From positions 1 to 64,000 of the forward strand of contig SVDX01000011.1 in the NCBI GenBank assembly GCA_015057605.1: 64,000 nucleotides of DNA, in the 5' to 3' direction. The position numbers were made by a program, and so were the translations under genes. This DNA comes from Lachnospira sp. (GTDB taxonomy: Bacteria > Bacillota > Clostridia > Lachnospirales > Lachnospiraceae). Under the pieces are notes generated by a model. It made no database searches. It had not been told where the DNA came from and was given only the letters and a program-made list of their open reading frames with translations. This document shows, piece after piece, positions 18,813 through 27,784 of the stretch; positions within the stretch are counted from its first letter, which is position 1; each line of letters starts with the position of its first letter.

Positions 18813-20009
18813 CTATCTTACTGTTAAAAACCATTTTGCTGTTTCCGATAAATCTTCCATCGTAAATCCTGATGTCTTTTGACACCATGAATTGAAAAAT
18901 GCTGATGTTTCGCCCTTATTTGAAAGGTTCCACATTATGTAGCCCATATCATTTTGCTTAATCATATCAATCCATTTACTTGCCTCGTTATAGTTAATAG
19001 CGCCGTTACCAGAAGCATCACAAATACTAAACTCAGATACTATTACTGGAATACCATTATTTAACGCTGTTTGAAGCTTATTTCTAATCCAATCTGTGTG
19101 TGTTGCTGCATAAAAATGTAAGGCATACACTACGTTAGGATCGTTAACACGGTTATTAACTACGTGGTCTACATCTTGTGACCATGTTGGTGTGCCAACT
19201 ATAATGATTGCATCCGGGTCATTAGCTCTAATAACTGGAATCACTTCTTCTGCGTAAGATTTTACATCCCACCATGAAGTACCACCATTAGGTTCATTAC
19301 AAATCTCATAGATTACATTTGTGTGGTCCTTATATTTTGCAGATATCTCCGCAAAAAATCTTTTAGATTCTTCCTTATAGGTATGTGGATTACAATCATT
19401 TAAAATGTGCCAGTCAATAATTACATACATACCAAGCTCTGTTGCATAATTAACGCCATTATCAATAAGATTCTTTAAATTCTGCTTGTTATTCTCATCG
19501 CCTGTACAATAGCCATTATATTCAGCTGTGTACATCGCAAGTCTTATAATATTGCAACCCCATTCATTCTTAAATTGTGTAAAGGCTTCCTTATTAACGT
19601 AGCCAGGGAACCACGAAAGACCGTGTGTACTTACTCCACGTAGCTGTACAACATTGCCATCATAATCTGTTATCTTAGTTCCTGTCACCTTAAGAGGCTT
19701 GATGCCTGTCTGCACTGGTGGTTGTGTCTGTTCCTGACTTGTATTCTCATTAGAGTCCTCAGTCTTGTTCTCACCTGAGTTCTCTGTCTTATTCTCACTA
19801 AAACCCTCAGTCTTGTTCTCACCTGAGTTCTCTGTCTTATTCTCGCCTGAGCTTTCAGTCTTATTCTGTGTCTTATTCTCACCAGATTCTTCTATCTGAC
19901 TTACAGCCTCCTTAGGCATCCACATATCATTCATTACACTTCTTTTGTTGCATGCTGTTACAAGTAATGAAAGCATTAAAATACATGCTGTATATTTTAT
20001 CTTTTTCAT
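18813..20009 (-). CDS. GH5 family endoglucanase-type lipoprotein
   Basis: 398 residues. Lipobox LVTAC (Cys20) anchors the enzyme to the membrane. Residues about 40-95 form a low-complexity linker of repeated ENKTE/NSGENKTE units. The catalytic domain (about 105-398) has the GH5 acid/base Glu239 in YEICNEPNGG and nucleophile Glu326 in VSEFSICDASG, with NGYC, DWHI and LSNKGE motifs. Likeness to Bacillus Cel5A-type GH5_2 (GVSTHGLSWFPGYVNKEAF) points to beta-1,4-glucan cleavage. No carbohydrate-binding module seen. RBS GGAGGAATA precedes the ATG. Confidence 0.92.
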   Translation of the reverse strand: MKKIKYTACILMLSLLVTACNKRSVMNDMWMPKEAVSQIEESGENKTQNKTESSGENKTENSGENKTEGFSENKTENSGENKTEDSNENTSQEQTQPPVQTGIKPLKVTGTKITDYDGNVVQLRGVSTHGLSWFPGYVNKEAFTQFKNEWGCNIIRLAMYTAEYNGYCTGDENNKQNLKNLIDNGVNYATELGMYVIIDWHILNDCNPHTYKEESKRFFAEISAKYKDHTNVIYEICNEPNGGTSWWDVKSYAEEVIPVIRANDPDAIIIVGTPTWSQDVDHVVNNRVNDPNVVYALHFYAATHTDWIRNKLQTALNNGIPVIVSEFSICDASGNGAINYNEASKWIDMIKQNDMGYIMWNLSNKGETSAFFNSWCQKTSGFTMEDLSETAKWFLTVR

Positions 20010-20082
20010 ATTATTCCTCCAAATGATTACTAAATTATATTATAACTCTAATTTTAAATATAGTGAAGAAAAAATTTTATTA

Positions 20083-20111
20083 TTGACTTTTTATTTTCGT
20101 GGGTATATCAT
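20083..20111 (+). promoter_or_regulatory. SigA-type promoter for the ECF S-component gene
   Basis: TTGACT (20083-20088) and TATCAT (20106-20111) are separated by 17 bases, close to consensus. Predicted start about 20118, before the ATG at 20140. Confidence 0.7.
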
Positions 20112-20139
20112 ACTAAAAAAATGAAAGGTGTGATGTATT

Positions 20140-20655
20140 ATGAAATCTCGTAAAATTGTTATGGCATCGCTGTTTACAGCAATTATATGTGTAGCCACAT
20201 TAGTAATTCAGATACCATTACCAACTGGATATGCTAATTTAGGTGACTGCTTTGTTTTACTTGCAGCCTGGATTTTAGGTCCTCTCCTCGGCGCACTTGC
20301 AGCTGCCATTGGCGCTATGCTAAGTGATATTCTTTCCGGTTATGTTCATTATGCAGTTGGAACATTTATAATCAAAGGACTTATGGCTCTTATAGCCTTC
20401 TATATATCAAAAGAGCTTCTTAAGAGCGCAAAAAAACGACCACAACTATCTTATATTATTTCTGCAATATGCGCTGAATTAGTTATGGTCGCTGGTTATT
20501 GTTTTTATGATTATTTTATAATGGGATACGGCGTAGCCGCATTCGCATCAATATTAGGTAATGTTCTCCAAGGAGTTATTGCTATAATTGCTGCTAATTT
20601 ATTAAATTCTCAATTTCGTCGTTTACAAAGAAAGAATTTAATATCTCAAGATTAA
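20140..20655 (+). CDS. ECF transporter S component
   Basis: 171 residues with about six spans. The N-terminal pattern MASLFTAIICVATLVIQIPLPTGYANLGDCFVLLAAWILGPLLGALAAAIGAMLSDI is typical of the DUF1393/ECF-type substrate-binding membrane protein, which captures a vitamin and docks to a shared energizing EcfAAT module. No Ecf module genes are nearby. Substrate unassigned; pantothenate, riboflavin-like and others are possible. RBS GAAAGGTG. The 3' end overlaps the opposing YkgJ gene by 62 bases. Confidence 0.82.
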   Translation: MKSRKIVMASLFTAIICVATLVIQIPLPTGYANLGDCFVLLAAWILGPLLGALAAAIGAMLSDILSGYVHYAVGTFIIKGLMALIAFYISKELLKSAKKRPQLSYIISAICAELVMVAGYCFYDYFIMGYGVAAFASILGNVLQGVIAIIAANLLNSQFRRLQRKNLISQD

Positions 20656-21202
20656 TCTGTCTTGTTAAATTTTCATCCTTGCTTTCTTTAATAAGCAAGG
20701 ATTTTTCTTTTATGTAATAATGCCATCTTAGTACAAATTTTTCATATGTCTTAATATCCTTTATATCAAGCCATTTTTCAATCTTAACCTTAGTACGGTT
20801 ATTCTTTTTACATTCATTTACCTGCAAAATGTACTTGAAACTGTTGTTATCATAATAACGTCCAAGCGGAAAAAGCCTGCACACACCCGGTCTAAACTTA
20901 TGAATAGAGCATCTGCCTTCTTTATTTAAAAATGGACATTGATTGTTTATCATACGTATATTAGGCAAAATAATTCCTTCAACCACATTTAACTCTATAT
21001 AACTTTCAAGCAACTGCTCAAAGGTCATATTAAGTGCATTTTTAAGCTCTCTTATATCCCACGGATCAAGCAATATTGAATTTCCCATACCACGACAGCA
21101 GGCAGAACACCCTGCGCAATCATTACAACCTAACTTTGCCATATCATTAAGTTCATAAAATCTGCCGTCTGATATTTCTTCCAAAGTTCCTTCTCTTAAC
21201 AT
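20594..21202 (-). CDS. YkgJ-type cysteine-cluster protein
   Basis: 202 residues. A cluster of cysteines in CNDCAGCSACCRGMG plus CPFLNKEGRCSIHKFRPGVCRLFP is the DUF/YkgJ (PF03692) zinc- or iron-sulphur-binding signature. The ATG at 21202 follows AGAGGAATAAGA; an upstream in-frame start at 21253 lies within the CPBP gene. Function unknown. It lies only 2 bases after the CPBP-type gene. Confidence 0.85.
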   Translation of the reverse strand: MLREGTLEEISDGRFYELNDMAKLGCNDCAGCSACCRGMGNSILLDPWDIRELKNALNMTFEQLLESYIELNVVEGIILPNIRMINNQCPFLNKEGRCSIHKFRPGVCRLFPLGRYYDNNSFKYILQVNECKKNNRTKVKIEKWLDIKDIKTYEKFVLRWHYYIKEKSLLIKESKDENLTRQINLEILNSFFVNDEIENLIN

Positions 21203-21204
21203 TC

Positions 21205-22185
21205 TTATTCCTCTGTAGTTTCTTCCGTAACGTAGTCTTTTTGCTTTGTACAAAGCAATATAATTATTGCAACTACTTGGAAAATTGTTGTCAATATGCC
21301 GCCTTCAATACCAAAGCTACCACCATTTAATATTGTCATTTCCTCATTAATTGTAGCTGCAAATATTGATGATTCAAGGGTTAGACCACTAACCTTAATG
21401 CCATATACATTTCCCTGAACATAGTTCCACATAGTATGATAAGCCGCGATACCCCAGATATTTCCTCTTTTTATAAAATATACACCTGCTAGAATTCCAA
21501 AAAGTGTAAGATTTACAAGGGATAAAGCGGTGATTCCCGGGTTACCAAGGTGTAATGCTGCAAATGCAACCGAGCTTACAATAATAGCAAGCCATATTTG
21601 ATTTTTTCTTCTGGCAATTGAGATTATAAAATAGCTTCTGCAAAGAACTTCCTCTGACATACCCTGTACCATAAAGCCTAAGAAATATAATACAAGCATA
21701 CCTATAGCACCTGCTGTAATTGTTCTGTAGCTGATGTCCATAGCGTTTGTAAGCACGCACACGAGTACAATTGCAGAAAATACAAGTCCACCTGCCAATA
21801 AACCAATTATGTATTCCTTTAACGCGCCCTTCTTTCTAAAACCAAGACTTGGAAGTCTTCTTTTTTGTGCGAATCGGCAAAATAAGAATACGACAATTAT
21901 CATAACTACTGTTGCAAAAAGCTGTATAAGCATAGCTGCATCACTGGAAGATAATTTATCCAAAAGCCCAGATGTATCAACCTCTTCGCCTTTAAGCACA
22001 GTTCTAAATTCTGGCGAAGCTAACAGCATAACTATCGCTGCTGCAAGAACAGGAAACATTTCAATAATTGTAGCTGAATAAAATACTACAATAAATATCA
22101 ATATTTCAATAAATAAATTCCATCCCTTTTGCGCTGTCTGCGCCTCATTTAACATATTTGGTTTTTTAAAGCTAAATAATTTCAC
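21205..22185 (-). CDS. CPBP family intramembrane protease
   Basis: 326 residues with about eight spans. The three protease motifs are visible: EEVLCRSY (EExxxR), FAALHLGNPG (second motif) and HTMWNYVQGN (third). This is the type II CAAX prenyl protease/bacteriocin self-immunity (Abi) family. The gene overlaps the HAD gene by 4 bases (ATGA). RBS within the upstream coding region. Confidence 0.88.
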   Translation of the reverse strand: MKLFSFKKPNMLNEAQTAQKGWNLFIEILIFIVVFYSATIIEMFPVLAAAIVMLLASPEFRTVLKGEEVDTSGLLDKLSSSDAAMLIQLFATVVMIIVVFLFCRFAQKRRLPSLGFRKKGALKEYIIGLLAGGLVFSAIVLVCVLTNAMDISYRTITAGAIGMLVLYFLGFMVQGMSEEVLCRSYFIISIARRKNQIWLAIIVSSVAFAALHLGNPGITALSLVNLTLFGILAGVYFIKRGNIWGIAAYHTMWNYVQGNVYGIKVSGLTLESSIFAATINEEMTILNGGSFGIEGGILTTIFQVVAIIILLCTKQKDYVTEETTEE

Positions 22186-22820
22186 GATAATTCCTCCTCT
22201 AGTTCTTCTGTTTTATCAACAATCTTTACTCCAAATTCTTCTAAAAGCTTTCTCTCTCTAAAGCCCCAGCTTACTGCCACAAAATCAAGTCCTGAATTCT
22301 TAGCTGTCATAACATCAACCTCTGAATCTCCGATGTATACTGCTTCTTCTTTGCTTGCGCCAAGAATATCAAGTGCCTTATACACATTATCCGGCTGTGG
22401 CTTTAGCGGATGCTTCTTATCATCGCCTATTACTACATCAATAAGTTCTGTAAAATATTTGTCACATACAGCCTGTGCAGCTTCCTGCACCTTATTGGTA
22501 ACTACCGCAATCTTTTTGCCCTTTGCCTTTAAATTTTTAAGCATATCTACAACGCCTTCATAAGGTCCTGTCTTTATCTGTGAATGTTCCTTGTAATAAG
22601 CTAACATTTCCTCATAACATTTATTTGTAAGCTCTGTTGATGTACCATCCTCTACTGACAACTCAATAAGTCTTTTAATACCATTGCCAACAAAGCTTCT
22701 TATTTCATCTAAGTTTCTTTCTTTCATGGAATTAGCCCTTAATACTACATTTACTGAGTCGCACAAATCCTCTAAAGTATTGAGTAATGTACCATCTAAA
22801 TCAAATATTAAATATTTCAT
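22182..22820 (-). CDS. HAD-superfamily phosphatase (phosphoglycolate phosphatase-like)
   Basis: 212 residues with HAD motifs I DLDGTLLNT, II VTNK, III K (HPLKPQPDNV) and IV GDSEVDVMTAKNSG. Cytoplasmic hydrolase of phosphoesters; exact substrate unknown, similar to Gph/PgmB-type enzymes. First gene of the HAD-CPBP-YkgJ operon. Confidence 0.85.
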   Translation of the reverse strand: MKYLIFDLDGTLLNTLEDLCDSVNVVLRANSMKERNLDEIRSFVGNGIKRLIELSVEDGTSTELTNKCYEEMLAYYKEHSQIKTGPYEGVVDMLKNLKAKGKKIAVVTNKVQEAAQAVCDKYFTELIDVVIGDDKKHPLKPQPDNVYKALDILGASKEEAVYIGDSEVDVMTAKNSGLDFVAVSWGFRERKLLEEFGVKIVDKTEELEEELS

Positions 22821-22945
22821 ATCCTCTACCTTTTTGTGTAAATTTTATACCTATTTTACAATACATCTGTTGATTTATCAATATTTACTTGGTATTATAA
22901 TACTTGTAAATTGAACATTTTTAAATACAAAGGAATTATAACATT

Positions 22946-24148
22946 ATGAACAAATTTAAGAAAATCTATTGCAGAACTTATCAGACGGTATTTAAGATAG
23001 CTTTGCCGTTTTTACCTTATAGAAAGCCAAAGAGACTTGACAGTGTCAATGATCTTCCACAGCTTTTTGAAGAAAAGGGAATTAAATGTGTTATGCTTGT
23101 AACTGATGCAAGCATACGCGGTCTTTCAATAACAACTCCACTTGAGCAAACACTTCTTTACCATGGTATTACATGTATTGTTTATGATAAAACTGTCCCA
23201 AACCCAACTACAACAAATGTTGAAAATGCGAGACAAATGTATATAGACAATAATTGTGAGGCACTTATAGGCTTTGGTGGTGGTTCATCAATCGACTGTG
23301 CAAAGGCAATCGGTGCAAGAATCGTTAAACCAAATCAGAGTCTTGCAAAGATGGAAGGTATATTAAAAATTCACAAAAAGCTTCCACCACTTATTGCAAT
23401 TCCTACAACAGCAGGAACTGGTAGCGAAACTACCTTAGCGGCAGTTATTACTGATGATAAAACACGCCATAAATATCCAATCAATGACTTTCCGCTAATT
23501 CCTCACTATGCAGTTCTTGACCCGGAGGTTACTCGTACATTGCCACCAACAATTACAGCAACTACTGGTCTTGATGCCCTTACACATGCAATTGAGGCTT
23601 ATATTGGACGTTCTACTACTCAAAGTACTCGTAAAGACTCCTTAAAAGCTGTTAAGCTTATTTTTAAATATTTGCCTCGCGCATACGAGAATGGTGAAGA
23701 TATGAAAGCAAGAAAGCAGATGCTTTATGCAGCTTATCTTGCTGGAAGCGCATTTACAAAATCATATGTAGGCTATGTACATGCGGTTGCCCATTCCTTA
23801 GGTGGCAAATACAATACACCTCACGGTCTTGCAAATGCAGTACTGCTCCCATATGTTCTTGATGCATACAAGGAAAGCATTTACAAAAAGCTTCACAGAC
23901 TTGCCATTGAAATAGGTATTTCCACTAAGGCAGACACAGACGAAAAGGGTGCAAAGCTATTTATGGATGCCTTAAGAGAATTGCAGCACAAACTTTCTGT
24001 TGGCAAAAAATTGCCAAATATTGTAGAAGCTGATATTCCTGAGCTTGCAAAATATGCCGATAAGGAGGCCAATCCTTTATATCCGGTACCTGTACTTATG
24101 GATGCAAAGGAGCTTGAACAATTCTACTATTGCGTAATGGAGGAATAA
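22946..24148 (+). CDS. Iron-containing (group III) alcohol dehydrogenase
   Basis: 400 residues. NAD(P)+-dependent Fe-ADH family: GGGSSIDCAKAIG (nucleotide-binding), PTTAGTGSE, and the metal ligands DALTHAIE, HAVAHSLGGKYNTPHG. Likely ethanol or butanol dehydrogenase acting in reductive fermentation. Followed closely by an aldehyde dehydrogenase gene (2-base gap), so the pair probably converts aldehydes. RBS AAAGGAA. Confidence 0.9.
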   Translation: MNKFKKIYCRTYQTVFKIALPFLPYRKPKRLDSVNDLPQLFEEKGIKCVMLVTDASIRGLSITTPLEQTLLYHGITCIVYDKTVPNPTTTNVENARQMYIDNNCEALIGFGGGSSIDCAKAIGARIVKPNQSLAKMEGILKIHKKLPPLIAIPTTAGTGSETTLAAVITDDKTRHKYPINDFPLIPHYAVLDPEVTRTLPPTITATTGLDALTHAIEAYIGRSTTQSTRKDSLKAVKLIFKYLPRAYENGEDMKARKQMLYAAYLAGSAFTKSYVGYVHAVAHSLGGKYNTPHGLANAVLLPYVLDAYKESIYKKLHRLAIEIGISTKADTDEKGAKLFMDALRELQHKLSVGKKLPNIVEADIPELAKYADKEANPLYPVPVLMDAKELEQFYYCVMEE

Positions 24149-24150
24149 TT

Positions 24151-25515
24151 ATGAAAAGTATCGTAGATAAGCAAAGAAAATTTTTCGACAGTGGAGCAAC
24201 TCTTCCCGTTTCATATAGAGTAAATGCTCTTAAAAAGCTTAAAACAGTTATACTCGAACACAATGAAGATATTTTAAAGGCACTAAAAGAAGACCTTGGC
24301 AAAAGTAACTTTGAAGCCTATATGTGTGAAGTTGGTATGGTACTCAGCGAACTAACATATATGATAAAGCATATTAAACGATTTGCAAAAGAAAAGCGTG
24401 TTGCAACACCCCTTGCACAATTCGCTTCAAGAAGCTTTATAAAACCTTCTCCATATGGAAATGTACTTATTATGAGTCCTTGGAACTATCCATTTATGCT
24501 TGCAATCGACCCATTAATAGATGCAATTGCTGCTGGCAACACAGCCGTTGTTAAACCAAGTGCTTATTCACCTGCAACAAGCTCTATTATTAAAACCATC
24601 ATAGCAAAAGCCTTTGCTCCTGAATACGTTACAGTAGTAACTGGTGGACGCGAAGAAAATCAGGCTTTACTTGATCAAGAATTCGACTACATTTTCTTTA
24701 CAGGCAGCTACGCAGTAGGTAAAGAGGTTATGTATCATGCAAGTAAAAGATTAACACCAATCACTCTTGAACTTGGTGGAAAGAGTCCTTGTATCGTTGA
24801 TTCAAGCGCTAAAATTAAGCTTGCAGCTAAAAGAATCGTATTTGGTAAATTTCTTAACTGCGGTCAAACCTGTGTTGCACCTGATTATATCCTTTGTGAT
24901 GAGAAAATAGCAAATGACCTTATTTCTGAATTAAAAGTTGAAACTGTTAAGCAATACGGTTCTAACCCACTTAAAAATGCTGATTATGGCAAGATAATCA
25001 ATAGCAAGCATTTCTTAAGACTGCTCTCTTTAATAGATAGTGAAAAGGTCGTTCAGGGTGGACAGTCTAATGAAAAACAACTTCGTATAGCTCCAACAAT
25101 TATGACTAACGTAAGCTATGACGATGCCGTTATGCAGGAAGAAATATTTGGTCCTATCATGCCAATTATAACCTACAAAGACATTGACGAAGCTCTTGCT
25201 TACATCAACTCACAACCTAAACCTCTTGCCCTTTATCTTTTCTCTGAAAACAAAAAGATGCAAGATAAGGTTTTATCAAAATGTAGCTTTGGTGGTGGAT
25301 GTATCAATGATACTATCATCCATTTAGCTACCTCAAATATGGGCTTTGGTGGCGTAGGTCAAAGCGGTATGGGCTCTTATCACGGACGCGAAGGCTTTAA
25401 CACCTTCTCTCATAGAAAGAGCATTGTTGATAAGAAAACATGGCTTGACCTGCCTATGAGATATCAACCATACAAAAGCTTTTCGGATAAATTAATTCAT
25501 TTCTTTTTAAAATAA
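24151..25515 (+). CDS. Aldehyde dehydrogenase
   Basis: 454 residues. Aldehyde dehydrogenase superfamily, class 3/coniferyl-type. Catalytic Cys241 in NCGQTCVAPDYI, Glu208 in ELGGKSP, and FTGSYAVGKEV glycine motif. Length is normal for the soluble single-domain enzyme. The C-terminus (about 430-454) contains a hydrophobic end (SDKLIHFFLK), like membrane-associated ALDHs, but no clear anchor. ATG 24151 follows a GGAGGAATA ribosome-binding site in the end of the preceding gene. The tail overlaps the opposing gene by 19 bases. Confidence 0.9.
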   Translation: MKSIVDKQRKFFDSGATLPVSYRVNALKKLKTVILEHNEDILKALKEDLGKSNFEAYMCEVGMVLSELTYMIKHIKRFAKEKRVATPLAQFASRSFIKPSPYGNVLIMSPWNYPFMLAIDPLIDAIAAGNTAVVKPSAYSPATSSIIKTIIAKAFAPEYVTVVTGGREENQALLDQEFDYIFFTGSYAVGKEVMYHASKRLTPITLELGGKSPCIVDSSAKIKLAAKRIVFGKFLNCGQTCVAPDYILCDEKIANDLISELKVETVKQYGSNPLKNADYGKIINSKHFLRLLSLIDSEKVVQGGQSNEKQLRIAPTIMTNVSYDDAVMQEEIFGPIMPIITYKDIDEALAYINSQPKPLALYLFSENKKMQDKVLSKCSFGGGCINDTIIHLATSNMGFGGVGQSGMGSYHGREGFNTFSHRKSIVDKKTWLDLPMRYQPYKSFSDKLIHFFLK

Positions 25516-26456
25516 TTTAAGCTTGGGATATTTTTTATTGCTATTAGAAAAGTAATTGCAATAAAGAGTATCCCATTTGTGTGTATAAGTATCTTTATAG
25601 GCATTTCATAATTAAGTAAAGGCAATGCCACAAGCTTTTTAATAAGCCATATAAATGCTTTTGCACCTGCCATACTTAGCACAAATGCGACCTCGTACGC
25701 TGTAATTATCTCCTTTAAGCTTTGTTTTTGTAACATTAAAAATGCTATAACAGGTAATACTACTGCCGCCAAATACGTAAGACCCTTCAAGCAATCCTGA
25801 CGCATAAATATCGCATTTTTTTCGGACGAATTTGTTACACTGCCAAAATATTTTCCATTACTATTTATCGCTTCTAAGGTACTAAAAGTATTTCTTGTAT
25901 CCGCAGTATACAGCTCAAGAATATTTGCATCATCCATCTTTTCAGATATTATTGAATAGTTAATTCCATTAGAATTAAGGCTTTCATTTATACCTACAAC
26001 TGTATATTGCTTCTTGTTTCTATTTTCATCATACATACTTATGGTGTCACCGCTTTTTATGTCGCCTAAGCACTTTGCAGTTTCTTTTGCTAATATTATC
26101 TGGCTTTCATTTTCAAGAAAGCTTCCTTTAATATCATTTTCCATTATGCGTTTTTTAAAGTATTCATTTATATTTACAAGCTTAACATCTGTTTTAGCTA
26201 TTATATTGCCTGCGCTTACTAATCTTGTTGTATTTTTTGTTACTAAAACAGCTTCCACTATACCATACTCTTCCTTAAGTGTATCTATGCTCTCCTCATT
26301 AAAGTTCTTTTCCTTAGCCTCTACCTGCAGCATATCTGCCTCTAAATAGTTGCGATTTATATTTTCTTCAAATCTATTGCTGATTCTAAAATCAATTGAA
26401 AATGCAACTGCAACTATGGCAAATGCAAGCACAAATCCTGCCTTAAACTCCCTCAT
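25497..26456 (-). CDS. FtsX/MacB-like permease homologue, half-size
   Basis: 319 residues: one membrane span at the N-terminus (about 5-24), an external domain of about 190 residues resembling the MacB periplasmic core (IGDIKSGDTISMYDENRNKKQYTVVG), and three C-terminal spans. It matches a single-module FtsX-type permease in layout, shorter than usual (about 400). No ATPase gene is nearby, so function is uncertain. RBS GGGGGAAAATA. The 3' end overlaps the aldehyde dehydrogenase gene. Confidence 0.6.
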   Translation of the reverse strand: MREFKAGFVLAFAIVAVAFSIDFRISNRFEENINRNYLEADMLQVEAKEKNFNEESIDTLKEEYGIVEAVLVTKNTTRLVSAGNIIAKTDVKLVNINEYFKKRIMENDIKGSFLENESQIILAKETAKCLGDIKSGDTISMYDENRNKKQYTVVGINESLNSNGINYSIISEKMDDANILELYTADTRNTFSTLEAINSNGKYFGSVTNSSEKNAIFMRQDCLKGLTYLAAVVLPVIAFLMLQKQSLKEIITAYEVAFVLSMAGAKAFIWLIKKLVALPLLNYEMPIKILIHTNGILFIAITFLIAIKNIPSLNYFKKK

Positions 26457-26477
26457 TATTTTCCCCCACTAAAACAG

Positions 26478-26506
26478 ATAAACTCCGCCCAAAAAGCGGA
26501 GTTTAT
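26478..26506. terminator. Hairpin terminator between flavodoxin and permease genes
   Basis: Perfect 11-base stem ATAAACTCCGC (26478-26488) / GCGGAGTTTAT (26496-26506) with loop CCAAAAA. It lies past the flavodoxin stop. T runs are short, so termination strength is uncertain. Confidence 0.55.
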
Positions 26507-26579
26507 CATTTGATTTCAAAAGAATTATATTATACGCAAATGCGTGATGTCAAACTAAATCGTTTTACATATTTCTACA

Positions 26580-27014
26580 TTAAGCGAGTAGTGCAACTTC
26601 TTTACCTAAGGCTTCGCATGCTGCAATCGCCTCATCATCTGGCATTTCCTGGCAAATGATACCCTCGTTATTAATAACATTTGCTCCTGCGCCTTCCATT
26701 CTTTCAACCCAGTCTCTCATCCACTCGCCATCGCCCCAGCCGTATGAGCCAAAAAGCGCAACATTTTTACCTTCTACAAACTTTGTTAAAGCCTCTACAA
26801 ATGGCTCCATTTCAGACTCTTCAAGTACCTCTGCGCCCATTGCTGGACAACCAAGCGCAAATGCTTTTGCCTCCTTTAAGTCTTCTACATTAGCATTTGA
26901 AACCTCTAAAAGATTTGCCTTTGCGCCTGCTTCTTCAATGCCCTTTGCTATAGCGTCTGCCATTGCTTTTGTATTACCTGTCTGTGACCAATAAATTACA
27001 TAAACATTTTCCAT
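26580..27014 (-). CDS. Flavodoxin
   Basis: 144 residues. FMN-binding electron carrier: the phosphate loop is WSQTGNTKAMADAI (about residues 9-22), and the two aromatic-loop regions are ALFGSYGWGDGEWMRDW and GCPAMGAEVLEESEMEPF. Short-chain type, often replacing ferredoxin when iron is low. Next to DUF3793 and opposite a DtxR-type repressor, so iron regulation is likely. RBS AGGAAG. Confidence 0.92.
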   Translation of the reverse strand: MENVYVIYWSQTGNTKAMADAIAKGIEEAGAKANLLEVSNANVEDLKEAKAFALGCPAMGAEVLEESEMEPFVEALTKFVEGKNVALFGSYGWGDGEWMRDWVERMEGAGANVINNEGIICQEMPDDEAIAACEALGKEVALLA

Positions 27015-27031
27015 ACTTTTCTTCCTTTCTT

Positions 27032-27631
27032 CTACGCTGCCATTTTATAAATGTCGATAATCTCTTCTATTCGCAAGCCATGCGAAATTAAATGAATCAT
27101 AGTTTCCCTTACCATCTCATATTTACGGAAGATTTTTTGCTTTTCATTAGCATTTTTGTAAACCTTCCAGTATCCAGTACACAAAAAATTCTTTCCTTCA
27201 TTAACTATAAAGCCAACTACATCTTCAAGCGGATATCCGAGTAAAATGCCCATCTCGTGAGGAAAATCGCATTTAGTTTTCATATAGTTTGAATATCTTC
27301 TTTTAAACTCTGGCAAAACTGCTGCCACATCATTACTCATATAGCCGAGTGTCTGCATAAAACCCTTCGTCTCCTGGTTATTAAGATATGCCTGCAAATC
27401 CGACTCATTATATAATAATACATATGCCCTATTTTCTGTTTCTGTAAGATGGTATATACAAATATCTGTATGCTTTAGTAGTTCATTCAAATCATCAAGC
27501 TTATCAAATGAAATAGTAAGTAAATTAGAAAATTTAAGGCCTGATATAAGTGGCGCACATTGCATAACTAATTGTGTAGATAAAGCTTTAAAATCAAGCG
27601 TTTTAAGAATCTCGAGTGCTTGTGTACCCAT
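27032..27631 (-). CDS. DUF3793 family protein
   Basis: 199 residues, soluble. The C-terminal pattern HEMGILLGYPLEDVVGFIVNEGKNFLCTGYWKVYKNANEKQKIFRKYE is diagnostic of DUF3793, whose genes in Clostridia recur with flavodoxin and ferrous-iron transport. Role unknown; likely linked to iron limitation. It is the first gene of the flavodoxin operon (18-base gap) and has a strong promoter TTGACT-17-TATTAT overlapping operator-like repeats. Confidence 0.88.
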   Translation of the reverse strand: MGTQALEILKTLDFKALSTQLVMQCAPLISGLKFSNLLTISFDKLDDLNELLKHTDICIYHLTETENRAYVLLYNESDLQAYLNNQETKGFMQTLGYMSNDVAAVLPEFKRRYSNYMKTKCDFPHEMGILLGYPLEDVVGFIVNEGKNFLCTGYWKVYKNANEKQKIFRKYEMVRETMIHLISHGLRIEEIIDIYKMAA

Positions 27632-27645
27632 ATTTGCTCCTTTCT

Positions 27646-27698
27646 GTTAGTCATTCCTAACTCAAGTTAATAATACCTAATTATTTTTAGTTAGTCAA
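27646..27698 (-). promoter_or_regulatory. DUF3793-flavodoxin promoter with operator-like inverted repeats
   Basis: Minus-strand -35 TTGACT (27693-27698) and -10 TATTAT (27670-27675) with a 17-base spacer. Immediately downstream are the inverted repeats TAACT-CA-AGTTA (27658-27669) and GTTAG-TCATTC-CTAAC (27646-27661); the unit AGTTAGTCA recurs at the -35 (27689-27697). A metal repressor bound here would block transcription. No experimental site is known to me. Confidence 0.6.
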
Positions 27699-27739
27699 TA
27701 CTTTTTTTCAAAAAAAGTGTTTAATTCCATAAAAAATTA

Positions 27740-27757
27740 TGTTATACTTACATAAGT
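27740..27757 (+). promoter_or_regulatory. Promoter and operator-like repeat of the DtxR-type gene
   Basis: An extended -10 TGTTATACT (27740-27748) overlaps the inverted repeat ACTTA-CA-TAAGT (27746-27757), the same 5-2-5 layout as the operator-like repeat of the opposite promoter. Suggests autoregulation by the repressor. Confidence 0.5.
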
Positions 27758-27784
27758 TAATTTATATGAATCGAGGTGTTTAAT

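Noticed and set aside
19685-19882. Arg-rich 65-codon frame in the cellulase linker
   Set aside because: Frame-shifted reading of the tandem repeat; no independent signals.
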